From assembly GCA_002381765.1 (NCBI GenBank), contig DFXX01000023.1:1-16964 (forward strand): a stretch of DNA of 16,964 nucleotides, given 5' to 3'. The stretch's first letter is position 1; each line of letters begins with the position of its first letter. The notes beneath the pieces were generated by a model. It did not search any database. It worked only from the letters and a program-made list of their open reading frames with translations, and was not told the origin of the DNA. This document shows, piece by piece, positions 1 to 6,606 of this stretch. Both the position numbers and the translations under genes were made by a program. This DNA comes from Bacteriovoracaceae bacterium UBA4097 (GTDB lineage Bacteria > Bdellovibrionota > Bacteriovoracia > Bacteriovoracales > Bacteriovoracaceae).

Positions 1-2
1 GC

Positions 3-524
3 TTGAAGCTTGAACAAGAAGTATTCGCTAAAGAGCAGTCAATTAATAAACTTTATTGGACTCCCAGCCTCGATCTCTACGGAGGCCATTACTACAATTT
101 TGAACTTGTAAATCGGGACTATAGGGAGAGGAATCGTTTAGATGCTCAAGCCGTGGGTATAAGACTTACTTTTAACCTTTTTGATGGCAGAGAGAGCAGT
201 GTTGAAGCTACTTCTGATCATTATAAGTCAGAGGCCAAAAGAATTATGGCAAGGCATATGGAACGTCAGACGGAAGCGAAGTTCTTAATGCTCAAAGAGG
301 ATTTAATGCATACCCATGAAGTCATGCACTACATTCTTGATCGAATTAAGAAGAGTAAAGAGTATCTTAGACTTACCCTTCAAGAATACGATAGAGGGGT
401 GAAAAATTCATTAGATGCTCTAACGGCCATGCAAAGATACTACAAGTATGAAAAGCAATATCTGGAAAAGAAAAAAGAGTATCAGGTGATTAAAGCGGAT
501 CTTTTAGCAATCATTGGAGAATAG
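3..524 (+). CDS. TolC-family outer membrane efflux protein, C-terminal part (5' end outside window)
   Basis: This is the C-terminal 173 residues or so of a TolC/CusC-like outer-membrane channel, the exit duct of tripartite efflux pumps. The reading frame is open to the window edge, and the TTG at position 3 is probably an internal codon rather than a start. Visible family traits are a beta-strand-like stretch (WTPSLDLYGGHYYNF), then GIRLTFNLFDGRES (the 'v-l-F-G' strand of the second OEP repeat). A long alpha-helical, charged coiled segment follows and ends with EYDRGVKNSLDALTAMQRYY and a helix finishing ADLLAIIGE, as in the C-terminal helices of OEP repeats. The next gene follows after 3 bases, so they are probably cotranscribed. 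Given the chromate and mercury genes that follow, it may belong to a metal efflux pump, but the pump genes are not in the window. Substrate unknown. Confidence 0.85.
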   Translation: MKLEQEVFAKEQSINKLYWTPSLDLYGGHYYNFELVNRDYRERNRLDAQAVGIRLTFNLFDGRESSVEATSDHYKSEAKRIMARHMERQTEAKFLMLKEDLMHTHEVMHYILDRIKKSKEYLRLTLQEYDRGVKNSLDALTAMQRYYKYEKQYLEKKKEYQVIKADLLAIIGE

Positions 525-527
525 AAA

Positions 528-857
528 ATGTATTTTACTGTTAAGGTTTTAATATCAGCAATTATCATTGCAACTGTCACTAAACTATCTGAGAAGACAA
601 CAATAGGTGGAGCCCTTCTTAAATCAATTCCTCTAACCTCCTTCTTAGTTTTCTTTTTTATGAAGTATGAAGGCAGAACGAATAGAGAAATCAGTCAAAT
701 GTCCAAGGATATTGTTTATCTGGTGATTCCATCATTGATTCTGTTTGTTGTATTTCCAATGCTTCTTGATCGGGGCTGGAACTTCGGTGTTTCCCTTGCG
801 ATAAGTACAGTAATAATGTGTGGAGGATATTTAATTACTTTGAAGATAATGACATGA
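528..857 (+). CDS. DUF3147 (GlpM-like) small integral membrane protein
   Basis: A 109-aa protein, almost entirely hydrophobic, with four predicted transmembrane helices (about residues 3-20, 28-45, 60-80 and 86-106). The pattern of a first helix followed by LSEKTTIGGALLKSIPLTSFL, a charged loop (KYEGRTNREI) and a third helix with VIPSLILFVVFPMLL matches my recollection of DUF3147. Function is not known for this family. GGAGA at 516-520, inside the end of the TolC-type gene, gives a Shine-Dalgarno 7 bases before the ATG. It is probably the last gene of the efflux operon, since it converges with chrB, whose stop lies 5 bases further on. No catalytic residues are apparent. Confidence 0.75.
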   Translation: MYFTVKVLISAIIIATVTKLSEKTTIGGALLKSIPLTSFLVFFFMKYEGRTNREISQMSKDIVYLVIPSLILFVVFPMLLDRGWNFGVSLAISTVIMCGGYLITLKIMT

Positions 858-862
858 TAATG

Positions 863-1846
863 TTAAGCCTTATGCTGAAATGAAATGAGCAAATGCTTAA
901 AAAAGTGGGTAGCTTGCTCGATTCTCTGCATATCATCTTTATATTCTTTGATAATTCCATTCACAATAATTTCAACAGTAGATGTTTCTTTTAATTCAAA
1001 TTTATTATCTTTAAAATCTAAGTCATGAATAATCTCTGCAATTGAATCAAGTCCAGCATTCCCTAGATTAAAAGTTTTCACCAAAACTTCAAACGTGCAG
1101 AGGTCTTTGACATGTGTGAATTCACCATTGAACATGTCAAAGCAACATTCCTTATTTCTAGATTTGTAATGTTTAACCCCTACAAATTTAAACTTTGCCT
1201 TAGGATCAATGAAGTTTTTTATTAGCCATGCAGAAGCTATTCGATCGACATGAACATCTTTACGAGTAACCCAAGTCCTGCCGAGATAGTCCATCTTTTG
1301 TAGTTGCTCAATCTTAGGGACACTGTCTTTTTCGTGAAGCAATTCAATCTGACTTTCTATATTTGATATAAGCTTTTTTCCTTTCTTCTGTTCTTCACAT
1401 CCAAAAAAATCTATTTTCTTGGAGTCCTCATATTTTTTTAAAAGCTTCCCAAATTCATGCTTTAGTTGCATAAGCGTATCCTCAGTTCGCTCTATGTTTT
1501 TTAATAAGGCCAGGAATGAAATAAGTTCATGATTTAGTTCTATGAAAGACTTATCAGCATTGGCCTTGAAATTATTCTTTAAGACCTCTTCATTAATTCC
1601 ATTAATGTCATTTGTCCTGAAGAGATAGCATTCACCTTTATTCCCGCGTATCTCCTTTGCTAATTCTTCTAACTGGGAGTAGCAGCCATTAGCATCAGGC
1701 ATCATATAGGTGGAGTTTTTTAACTGAAAGGCACCTATTTTTTGTAATTCCCTCCATACTTTCATACGCAATGCTTCCGGTTTGGCCGGCAGCTGATGAA
1801 TGAAGATGATCCATGAATAATTTTGACTATTGTTACGTTTTTCCAT
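863..1846 (-). CDS. chrB: Chromate resistance regulator ChrB (full-length, two-domain)
   Basis: ChrB proteins act as chromate-responsive regulators and resistance factors for the neighbouring chrA transporter (established for the family). The N-terminal half has the ChrB_N signature: WIIFIHQLP followed by an ALRMKVWRELQKIGAFQLKNSTYMMPD-type segment (written here as two parts, ALRMKVWRELQKIGAF and QLKNSTYMMPD), a PaaX-like winged-helix region. The C-terminal half has the chromate-resistance domain, TWVTRKDVHVDRIASAWLI then an FDMFNGEFTHVKDLCTFE-type segment. I choose the ATG at 1846 (327 aa) over an in-frame TTG at 1882. Family proteins begin only a few residues before the 'W-I-I-F' strand, and the longer form would put a perfect palindrome inside the coding region. 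Neither start has a convincing Shine-Dalgarno. The gene is divergent from chrA with 49 bp between the ATGs. Confidence 0.9.
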   Translation of the reverse strand: MEKRNNSQNYSWIIFIHQLPAKPEALRMKVWRELQKIGAFQLKNSTYMMPDANGCYSQLEELAKEIRGNKGECYLFRTNDINGINEEVLKNNFKANADKSFIELNHELISFLALLKNIERTEDTLMQLKHEFGKLLKKYEDSKKIDFFGCEEQKKGKKLISNIESQIELLHEKDSVPKIEQLQKMDYLGRTWVTRKDVHVDRIASAWLIKNFIDPKAKFKFVGVKHYKSRNKECCFDMFNGEFTHVKDLCTFEVLVKTFNLGNAGLDSIAEIIHDLDFKDNKFELKETSTVEIIVNGIIKEYKDDMQRIEQATHFFKHLLISFQHKA

Positions 1847-1852
1847 AATAAT
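1823..1852 (+). promoter_or_regulatory. Possible chrA promoter (TTGACT-N18-AATAAT)
   Basis: TTGACT (1823-1828) and AATAAT (1847-1852) are separated by 18 bp and point at chrA. The -35 lies inside the 5' end of chrB. The predicted start of transcription falls in the 1852-1867 palindrome, so a protein bound there would block initiation. The motif match is moderate, and an alternative -10 (TACAAT, 1855-1860) has no well-placed -35. Confidence 0.35.
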
Positions 1853-1867
1853 GTTACAATTGTAACA
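1852..1867. promoter_or_regulatory. Perfect 16-bp palindrome between chrB and chrA, candidate ChrB operator
   Basis: TGTTACAATTGTAACA reads the same on both strands over 16 bp, and lies 5 bp upstream of the chrB ATG and 28 bp upstream of the chrA ATG. A further TGTTAC half-site occurs at 1831-1836, exactly 21 bp (two helical turns) before the matching half of the palindrome. Position and symmetry suggest a dimeric regulator site controlling both divergent genes. ChrB is the obvious candidate binder. That assignment is inference. Confidence 0.6.
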
Positions 1868-1895
1868 ACTAATCCTGCTCAAGAGAACTAGAAAT

Positions 1896-3038
1896 ATGGA
1901 ATTGAATTTTAAAAATCTAAGCTCTTACTTCCTCAAGCTTGGAACTATTGGTTTTGGTGGACCAGCTGCCTTGACTCAGCTGATGGAAAAAAATCTGGTG
2001 GAAGAAAGGAAATGGTTAACAAAGGAAGAGTATGTCGAGGGTTTTGCACTCTCACAACTGGCCCCTGGACCGCTGGCCGCACAAATGGCAATTTATATTG
2101 GATGGTTGAAGCATGGTAGTTTAGGAGCGGCCTGGATAGGTTTCCTTTTTTGCTTACCGTCATTCCTTATGTGCATTGTCTTAGGCTATCTTTATATTAA
2201 ATTTGGCTCACTTCCTTGGATTCAATCAGTATTTTATATAGCTGGGCCAGCTGTAATAGCAGTAATTGCGAATAGTTCTTATGCTCTCTTTAAAAAAACG
2301 GCTAAAGCTAGTCATTGGACAATTTTAATTTGGTTAATTTCTGCTTTTTATACAGGCCTGTTTGAGGAAGAAAGCATACTCCTGATTCTTTTTTCGGGGA
2401 TCTTGCTTGCGATAATTCGAAAGTACAAGATTAAGGACTCTTTATCAAAATTGGCATTTATATTTGTTGTTCTTTTAAGTTCCAGTGCTGGGGCCAATAA
2501 TGAAACTTTAACCAAGATTGCTATTTATTTTACAAAAGCAGGTGCGGTAGTTTTTGGTAGTGGTCTAGCAATCGTTCCTTTCTTACATTCTGGAGTTGTC
2601 TCTGAATTTGGATGGTTAAACGAAAGACAATTTCTAGATGCCGTTGCCGTCGCCATGATAACTCCTGGACCAGTGGTTATTACTACTGCGTTCATTGGTT
2701 ATTTAGTCATGGGTTTATCGGGTGCAATAGTTGCTGGCATTGCAACATTCTTTCCTTGTTATCTCATCACCGTTGCCTGTGCTCCTTTCTACTACAAAAT
2801 TGCGCGCAAGGAGTTTATCAAAGATGTCGTCACAGGTGTAACCGCTGCTGCGGTGGGTGCTATCGCTGGTGCTTGTTGGGTAATGGGTAAACGAACTTTA
2901 CTTGATATACCTTCCATCCTGATGGCCCTGTTTTCACTTGCCCTTCTAATGAAATTCAAGCTTAAAGAACCGATTCTCATTATATCTGCAGCTGTGATTG
3001 GCTACATTTTTTATATCATCAAAGGAAGTCTTACATGA
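1896..3038 (+). CDS. chrA: Chromate transporter ChrA (long, two CHR domains)
   Basis: Inner-membrane chromate efflux protein of the CHR superfamily; it lowers cytoplasmic chromate (established for the family). At 380 aa with two homologous halves it is the long-chain type. The N-terminal half has GTIGFGGPAAL (16-26) and ALSQLAPGPLAAQMAIYIGW (51-70), a hallmark of the family. The C-terminal half repeats the theme with KAGAVVFGSGLAIVPFL (214-230) and AVAMITPGPVVITTAFIGY (251-269). About ten hydrophobic helices are visible. The AGAGAAC before the ATG is a weak ribosome site. The stop overlaps the start of the next gene in an ATGA, which implies translational coupling. Confidence 0.95.
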   Translation: MELNFKNLSSYFLKLGTIGFGGPAALTQLMEKNLVEERKWLTKEEYVEGFALSQLAPGPLAAQMAIYIGWLKHGSLGAAWIGFLFCLPSFLMCIVLGYLYIKFGSLPWIQSVFYIAGPAVIAVIANSSYALFKKTAKASHWTILIWLISAFYTGLFEEESILLILFSGILLAIIRKYKIKDSLSKLAFIFVVLLSSSAGANNETLTKIAIYFTKAGAVVFGSGLAIVPFLHSGVVSEFGWLNERQFLDAVAVAMITPGPVVITTAFIGYLVMGLSGAIVAGIATFFPCYLITVACAPFYYKIARKEFIKDVVTGVTAAAVGAIAGACWVMGKRTLLDIPSILMALFSLALLMKFKLKEPILIISAAVIGYIFYIIKGSLT

Positions 3039-3487
3039 AATGGGTTACAAGAGAGAGACCTAAGATAGACAGAATAGCTTGTCCCTGGCTTATAAAGCGC
3101 TTCATTGATAAAGAAGCAGAGTTCCTTTATGTTCCATCTGCAGAAGTGATGAGAGTTGCTTCAGAGACAAGCGCCATTCCTTATGATGTTCCCGGAGTAG
3201 AGCTTACTCATGTTGGTGAGCTTTGTAGCTTCGATGCTTTTATCAAAAAATATGATCTTCAAGATATTGCCTTGAAGAAGCTGGCGGATATAGTACGTGC
3301 CGCTGACACAAACACTCTTGAACGCTCTCCTCAAGCAGCTGGCCTTTTAGCAATATCTCTTGGTCTTGGTGAAAATTTTCAGGACGACCAGGAATTATTG
3401 AAAGAAGGCATGAAAGTCTACGATGCTTTATACACATGGTGCCTTTCTTTAGTTTTGGAAAAGCATTCTTGGAATTATAAATCTTAA
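3035..3487 (+). CDS. Stand-alone ChrB C-terminal (chromate resistance) domain protein
   Basis: A 150-aa protein made only of the domain found at the C-terminus of ChrB. It starts MKWVTRERPKIDRIACPWLI and continues with FIDKEAEFLYVP, GVELTHVGELCSFDAF and a helical C-terminal half. The full ChrB in this window has the parallel segments WVTRKDVHVDRIASAWLI and FTHVKDLCTFEV, so the two are paralogous over this domain. It lacks the N-terminal DNA-binding-like half, so it is unlikely to be a DNA-binding regulator. It overlaps chrA by 4 bp. The conserved His, Cys and acidic residues (for example the H of LTHVGEL and the C of ELCSFD) could bind an anion or metal, but no activity can be read from the sequence. 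Role in chromate tolerance is inferred from context. Confidence 0.88.
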   Translation: MKWVTRERPKIDRIACPWLIKRFIDKEAEFLYVPSAEVMRVASETSAIPYDVPGVELTHVGELCSFDAFIKKYDLQDIALKKLADIVRAADTNTLERSPQAAGLLAISLGLGENFQDDQELLKEGMKVYDALYTWCLSLVLEKHSWNYKS

Positions 3488-3515
3488 TTATGAGTTCGTT
3501 ACTTAAGGAGCGGTT

Positions 3516-4433
3516 ATGACCATTAAAGCATTCATTGCCTTGACGTCTATGATTTTTTGTCTTCAATCTAAAGTCTTTGCTCAAACTGGAAGTAAGAAGC
3601 CAGAGCTAAACATCGCTAAGATAGAGGAGCTGACAGGATTAAAGGGAAATTACAATAAGTCTGAAGGTGTCTTCAAAGTGAGCTTCCCCCGAGACGATTT
3701 AGAAGTGAAAGTAGGAAAAGTAAAACTTACTCCAGCTTTAGGACTGACTGCCTGGACTGCCTTTACTAAAACTGGAGATCAAGTTATGGCAATGGGTGAC
3801 ATTGTCATGACCGAAAGACAAGTCAATGCGGTAATGGATGTTGCTCTGAAAAACGGTTTAGAGGTGACCGCTCTCCATAACCATTTTTTTCAAGAAGAAC
3901 CTAGAATCTTTTTCATGCATATAGGTGGTATGGGTACTGAAGAATTCCTAGCAGGTGCAGTTGGGAAAGTATTTGCTAAATTGAAAGAAACTATGAAAAA
4001 TCCGCCTGCTTTTCCAACAGCAAACATAGATCCTGCCAAAACTAAGCTAACCGAACAAATCCTGGTGGAAGTCATTGGACATGCCGGTGAGCTAAAAAAT
4101 GGTGTGTATAAAATCAGTATTGGTCGTCCAACCAAAATGCATGGATACACTATGGGAAAAGCAATGGGTGTTAATACTTGGGCAGCCTTTTCTGGAACTG
4201 ACCAAGAGGCATTAGTCATCGGTGACTTTGCTATGTATGAGGATGAATTACAGGGCGTTTTAAAAGCTTTAAGGAAAGGGAACATTCAAGTAGTTGCTAT
4301 TCATAATCATATGACACACGAAAAACCAAGGGTAGTCTTCCTTCACTATTGGGGAATTGGACCAGCCAAGAGTTTAGCCGCTTCGGTTAAAGCTGCTTTA
4401 GATACTCAGCCTAAATCCCCATTGAAGAAATAA
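3516..4433 (+). CDS. Secreted protein with two DUF1259 (LppY/LpqO-type) domains
   Basis: A 305-aa protein with a signal peptide (MTIKAFIALTSMIFCLQSKVFA, cleavage after about residue 22). Two homologous domains follow, at about 34-160 and 178-295. Each contains a 'TAWTAF / NTWAAF' strand, a 'MAMGDIVMTE / LVIGDFAMYE' strand and an HNH-centred motif: ALHNHFFQEEPRIFFMHIGG (119-138) and AIHNHMTHEKPRVVFLHYWG (261-280). The repeated H-N-H, the Glu and the later His look like metal ligands, which is inference; DUF1259 has no agreed function. AAGGAG at 3505-3510 lies 5 bases before the ATG. The spacing of 28 bases from the ChrB-domain gene supports one chr operon, so I infer a periplasmic role linked to chromate or redox stress. 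Confidence 0.85.
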   Translation: MTIKAFIALTSMIFCLQSKVFAQTGSKKPELNIAKIEELTGLKGNYNKSEGVFKVSFPRDDLEVKVGKVKLTPALGLTAWTAFTKTGDQVMAMGDIVMTERQVNAVMDVALKNGLEVTALHNHFFQEEPRIFFMHIGGMGTEEFLAGAVGKVFAKLKETMKNPPAFPTANIDPAKTKLTEQILVEVIGHAGELKNGVYKISIGRPTKMHGYTMGKAMGVNTWAAFSGTDQEALVIGDFAMYEDELQGVLKALRKGNIQVVAIHNHMTHEKPRVVFLHYWGIGPAKSLAASVKAALDTQPKSPLKK

Positions 4434-4446
4434 AGAAATAGGTGAA

Positions 4447-5589
4447 ATGAAAAAAAGAATCTTCTTAATACACAGATGGCTTGGAGTAACTCTCGGAGCA
4501 ATAATATTTCTATTGGGCATGAGTGGTGCAGCCGTTACTTTTCGACCTGAACTTATGCCTAAGTTCTATCCTTCACTTTTCACAGTAATACCAGGAGAAC
4601 ATCTTTTATCTCTAGAAACTATTTTACTTGATGCAGCAAGATACCTTGGTCCGGATAAGACGATGACGAATCTTTATCCAGGTGATGGGCCAGAGGAAGC
4701 TTACATAATACAATTCAATGATCCTGCCAGGTCTTTACCAAGCATTTTGACAGTAGACCCATATTCTGGAGCGGTCATAGGAGAGATGAATTTGGTGAGC
4801 AATATTTTTGCCATGATGCTCTTTATGCATGGAAATCTCTTCATGGGTAAAGTGGGAAGCTATTTTGTTGGTATCATGGGAATTGTTGTAATTTTTTTTA
4901 TTATATCTGGGATTTATGTTTGGTTACCTAAGTCATTCTCCCTTCTAAAGCTAAAAATGACTTTTAAATTCAAAAAACGTTTCGTTCAAAAAATACATCA
5001 TTTGTTAGGTCTTTTGTTTGCGGCCCCTCTGCTCATTTCAGCGCTTACAGGTTTTTTTACAGTATTTGATGTACCTTACTATGTTTCTCAATTTCTTAAA
5101 AAATCTCCTCCACGAGTTGAAGAATTAGCCCATAAATTTTCTGTAAGTTTTGAGGATCAGTTAAATTCTTTGTCCTTAATAACTCCAGCCATTCGACAAA
5201 ATCTTATTTCCGTCCATCTTTCAAATACTAAAAACGGATTCATGAAAGTTAGTTATGGCTTAAGGGATAATCATTTTCTTTACGGTTATGAACGAATCAT
5301 ACTTGATCCAAGATCAAAGAAAATTGTTCAGACGTTTAATTCTGATAAGGACCCATCAAGCTGGAATATTAAAAGAATGATAATTTTTCCCATTCATACT
5401 GGAGAATATTTTGGAGTATTTGGACGCATTATAAGCTTTTTAAGCGGAATTGCTTTGATGATTAGTTTCTGCACGGGAGTAACACTTTTTTATAGGAGGA
5501 GGACTAGGAATAAACAGAGAGATCTATTTTCAAGGAACCAACCTGCGTCAGTGATAACTAAGGGCATATGTAAAGAAAGTGAAATTTAG
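4447..5589 (+). CDS. PepSY-associated transmembrane protein
   Basis: A 380-aa membrane protein of the PepSY_TM type, a family linked to iron uptake and ferric reductase-like proteins. The opening KKRIFLIHRWLGVTLGAIIF (H9 in the family's 'HRWLG' motif) leads into TM1, with a periplasmic domain at about 45-115. Then come MHGNLFMGKVGSYFVGIMGI and a paired helix region ending SGIYVWLP, a further HHLLGLLFAAPLLISALTGF helix, a second soluble domain (about 215-315) and a last helix after PIHTGEYFGVFGRIISFLSG. The repeated His residues at helix ends are family features and possible haem ligands. AGGTGA precedes the ATG; 13 bases separate it from the DUF1259 gene. It may supply electrons for oxyanion or metal reduction; that is inference from position only. 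Confidence 0.85.
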   Translation: MKKRIFLIHRWLGVTLGAIIFLLGMSGAAVTFRPELMPKFYPSLFTVIPGEHLLSLETILLDAARYLGPDKTMTNLYPGDGPEEAYIIQFNDPARSLPSILTVDPYSGAVIGEMNLVSNIFAMMLFMHGNLFMGKVGSYFVGIMGIVVIFFIISGIYVWLPKSFSLLKLKMTFKFKKRFVQKIHHLLGLLFAAPLLISALTGFFTVFDVPYYVSQFLKKSPPRVEELAHKFSVSFEDQLNSLSLITPAIRQNLISVHLSNTKNGFMKVSYGLRDNHFLYGYERIILDPRSKKIVQTFNSDKDPSSWNIKRMIIFPIHTGEYFGVFGRIISFLSGIALMISFCTGVTLFYRRRTRNKQRDLFSRNQPASVITKGICKESEI

Positions 5590-5760
5590 TTCTGAGGCAT
5601 CCATATCAAAAATGGAAATTATAAGATGAAAGAAGATTATTCATTAAAGCTACTTTTGAATTATCATTACCCCAGCCTTTAAGTACATTGATGCCTTTTT
5701 TCAAAACATTGAGAAGTAGAGAACAAGAGAACTGAAACATTCATTTATTTTAAGTTGTTA

Positions 5761-5785
5761 GTGCCCCAAAGATTAATTGAGGCAC
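5761..5785 (-). terminator. Hairpin downstream of the thioredoxin-like gene, candidate terminator
   Basis: GTGCCCCAA (5761-5769) and TTGAGGCAC (5777-5785) flank a 7-base loop. On the minus-strand RNA all nine positions pair (one G-U); on the plus strand there is one C-A mismatch. It starts 10 bases past the stop of the minus-strand gene. No strong U tract follows, so termination is plausible but not clear. Confidence 0.45.
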
Positions 5786-5795
5786 CCTTTACACT

Positions 5796-6068
5796 TCAAA
5801 TTGATCCTATGCCAGCAGCCCTTAATGCTTGTTCAGTAATTGCCCCTGACTTACAACAATCTAATAGTTTTCCATCTACGACCACTGCAGGTAGTCTCGT
5901 AATATTCAATTCTTCGGCTTTCTCTCGGCATTGATTAGAGTCGCAGCCTTTATTAAGGTCATACACAACCACCTCACAAGATGAGCAAGCTACTTTCTTT
6001 ACGAGATCCACAGTTGGTTGACATACAGGACATCCAGAGGTGAATACTTCAATCTTTTTTTTAGTCAT
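5796..6068 (-). CDS. Cysteine-rich thioredoxin/glutaredoxin-like protein of the mercury cluster
   Basis: A 90-aa thioredoxin-fold protein: IEVFTSGCPVC gives beta1 and the CxxC active site (C13, C16). The later RLPAVVVDGKLL gives the cis-proline (P60) strand. Six more cysteines occur (C28, C31 as CSSC; C42, C47; C71-C72 as CC), far more than a housekeeping thioredoxin, which suggests thiol-based metal handling or transfer. Proteins of this type occur in mer loci, to my recollection. AAGGAG at 6075-6080 sits 6 bases before the ATG on the minus strand. It is divergent from a Hg-type MerR and preceded by a MerR-type promoter (6093-6124), so it is very probably part of the metal regulon. Enzyme activity unproven. 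Confidence 0.85.
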   Translation of the reverse strand: MTKKKIEVFTSGCPVCQPTVDLVKKVACSSCEVVVYDLNKGCDSNQCREKAEELNITRLPAVVVDGKLLDCCKSGAITEQALRAAGIGSI

Positions 6069-6092
6069 AATTATCTCCTTTGCTAGATCCTT

Positions 6093-6124
6093 ACTTTACC
6101 ATCTGTACCTTAGTATATGTGCAA
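6093..6124 (-). promoter_or_regulatory. MerR-type promoter/operator for the thioredoxin-like gene
   Basis: On the minus strand TTGCAC (6124-6119) is the -35 and TAAAGT (6098-6093) the -10, with a 20-bp spacer. The spacer is centred on a dyad, TACTAAGGTA (6115-6106). Overlong 19-20 bp spacers around a dyad are the hallmark of MerR-activated promoters (established). The predicted start leaves a leader of about 18 bases holding the Shine-Dalgarno. Confidence 0.75.
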
Positions 6125-6150
6125 GGAAAAAATCATTTTTTAGAAATCTC

Positions 6151-6182
6151 TTGCACCTGTACCTAGGTATATGTTGTAGAAT
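6151..6182 (+). promoter_or_regulatory. MerR-type promoter/operator for merR and the merC fusion gene
   Basis: TTGCAC (6151-6156) and TAGAAT (6177-6182) are separated by 20 bp, with the perfect 10-bp palindrome TACCTAGGTA at 6160-6169 in the spacer. It shares the -35 hexamer, the spacer length and a CTGTACCT-TATATG core with the opposing promoter, so both should be bound by the same regulator. Transcription would begin at or within a base or two of the merR ATG. Confidence 0.75.
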
Positions 6183-6189
6183 CTTGAGC

Positions 6190-6606
6190 ATGAAAGAAGA
6201 ACTGTATCAAATAGGTGCACTAGCCCAAAAAGCTCACGTAAACATACAAACCATTCGTTATTATGAACGAATAAAACTTCTCGTTCCTAAATTGCGAAAA
6301 GATTCGAAGAGAGTTAGATTCTATGACGACGATTCATTAAGGACGCTTACTTTCATTAAACATGCCCAAGAGCTTGGTTTTCAGTTGGAAGAGATCAAAG
6401 AGTTATTGAAGTTAAGAAGCGAAAACACCGGAAGATGTGATCGCGTAAGGAAAAGGGCCTCTGAGAAGTTGGAGAATGTGCAGTCTAAGATTCAAAACCT
6501 AAAAGCTATTGAGAAGAATTTAAAGAAACTGATAAATGAGTGTGAGACCAGGAAAAGTCAGCAGGAATGCCCGATCATTGAAGGCATGGAGACAAAAAAT
6601 GAATGA
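6190..6606 (+). CDS. merR: MerR-family mercury-type regulator
   Basis: A 138-aa MerR-family transcription factor. The N-terminal winged HTH is evident in YQIGALAQKAHVNIQTIRYY (6-25) and VRFYDDDSLRTLTFI (42-56). A dimerisation helix and a C-terminal metal loop follow. The three cysteines that bind Hg(II) in Tn501 MerR (C82, C117, C126) align with C83 (GRCDRV), C118 (NECETRK) and C127 (QQECPII). The 9-residue spacing of the last two is identical. I take the ATG at 6190 because the domain begins 5 residues later; the frame stays open upstream to 6040, but that would run through both operators. No Shine-Dalgarno precedes this ATG, which fits a leaderless mRNA. The stop overlaps the next gene by 8 bp. 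Confidence 0.92.
   Translation: MKEELYQIGALAQKAHVNIQTIRYYERIKLLVPKLRKDSKRVRFYDDDSLRTLTFIKHAQELGFQLEEIKELLKLRSENTGRCDRVRKRASEKLENVQSKIQNLKAIEKNLKKLINECETRKSQQECPIIEGMETKNE

Noticed and set aside
1847..1882. TTG start for chrB giving an N-terminal SRISCYNCN segment with two cysteines
   Set aside because: The segment is the translation of the palindromic operator and flanks, lies outside the usual start of ChrB, and has no ribosome site.
6040..6189. In-frame N-terminal extension of merR by 50 codons
   Set aside because: It would translate through both MerR-type operators and the divergent gene's start. The MerR domain begins just after the ATG at 6190.
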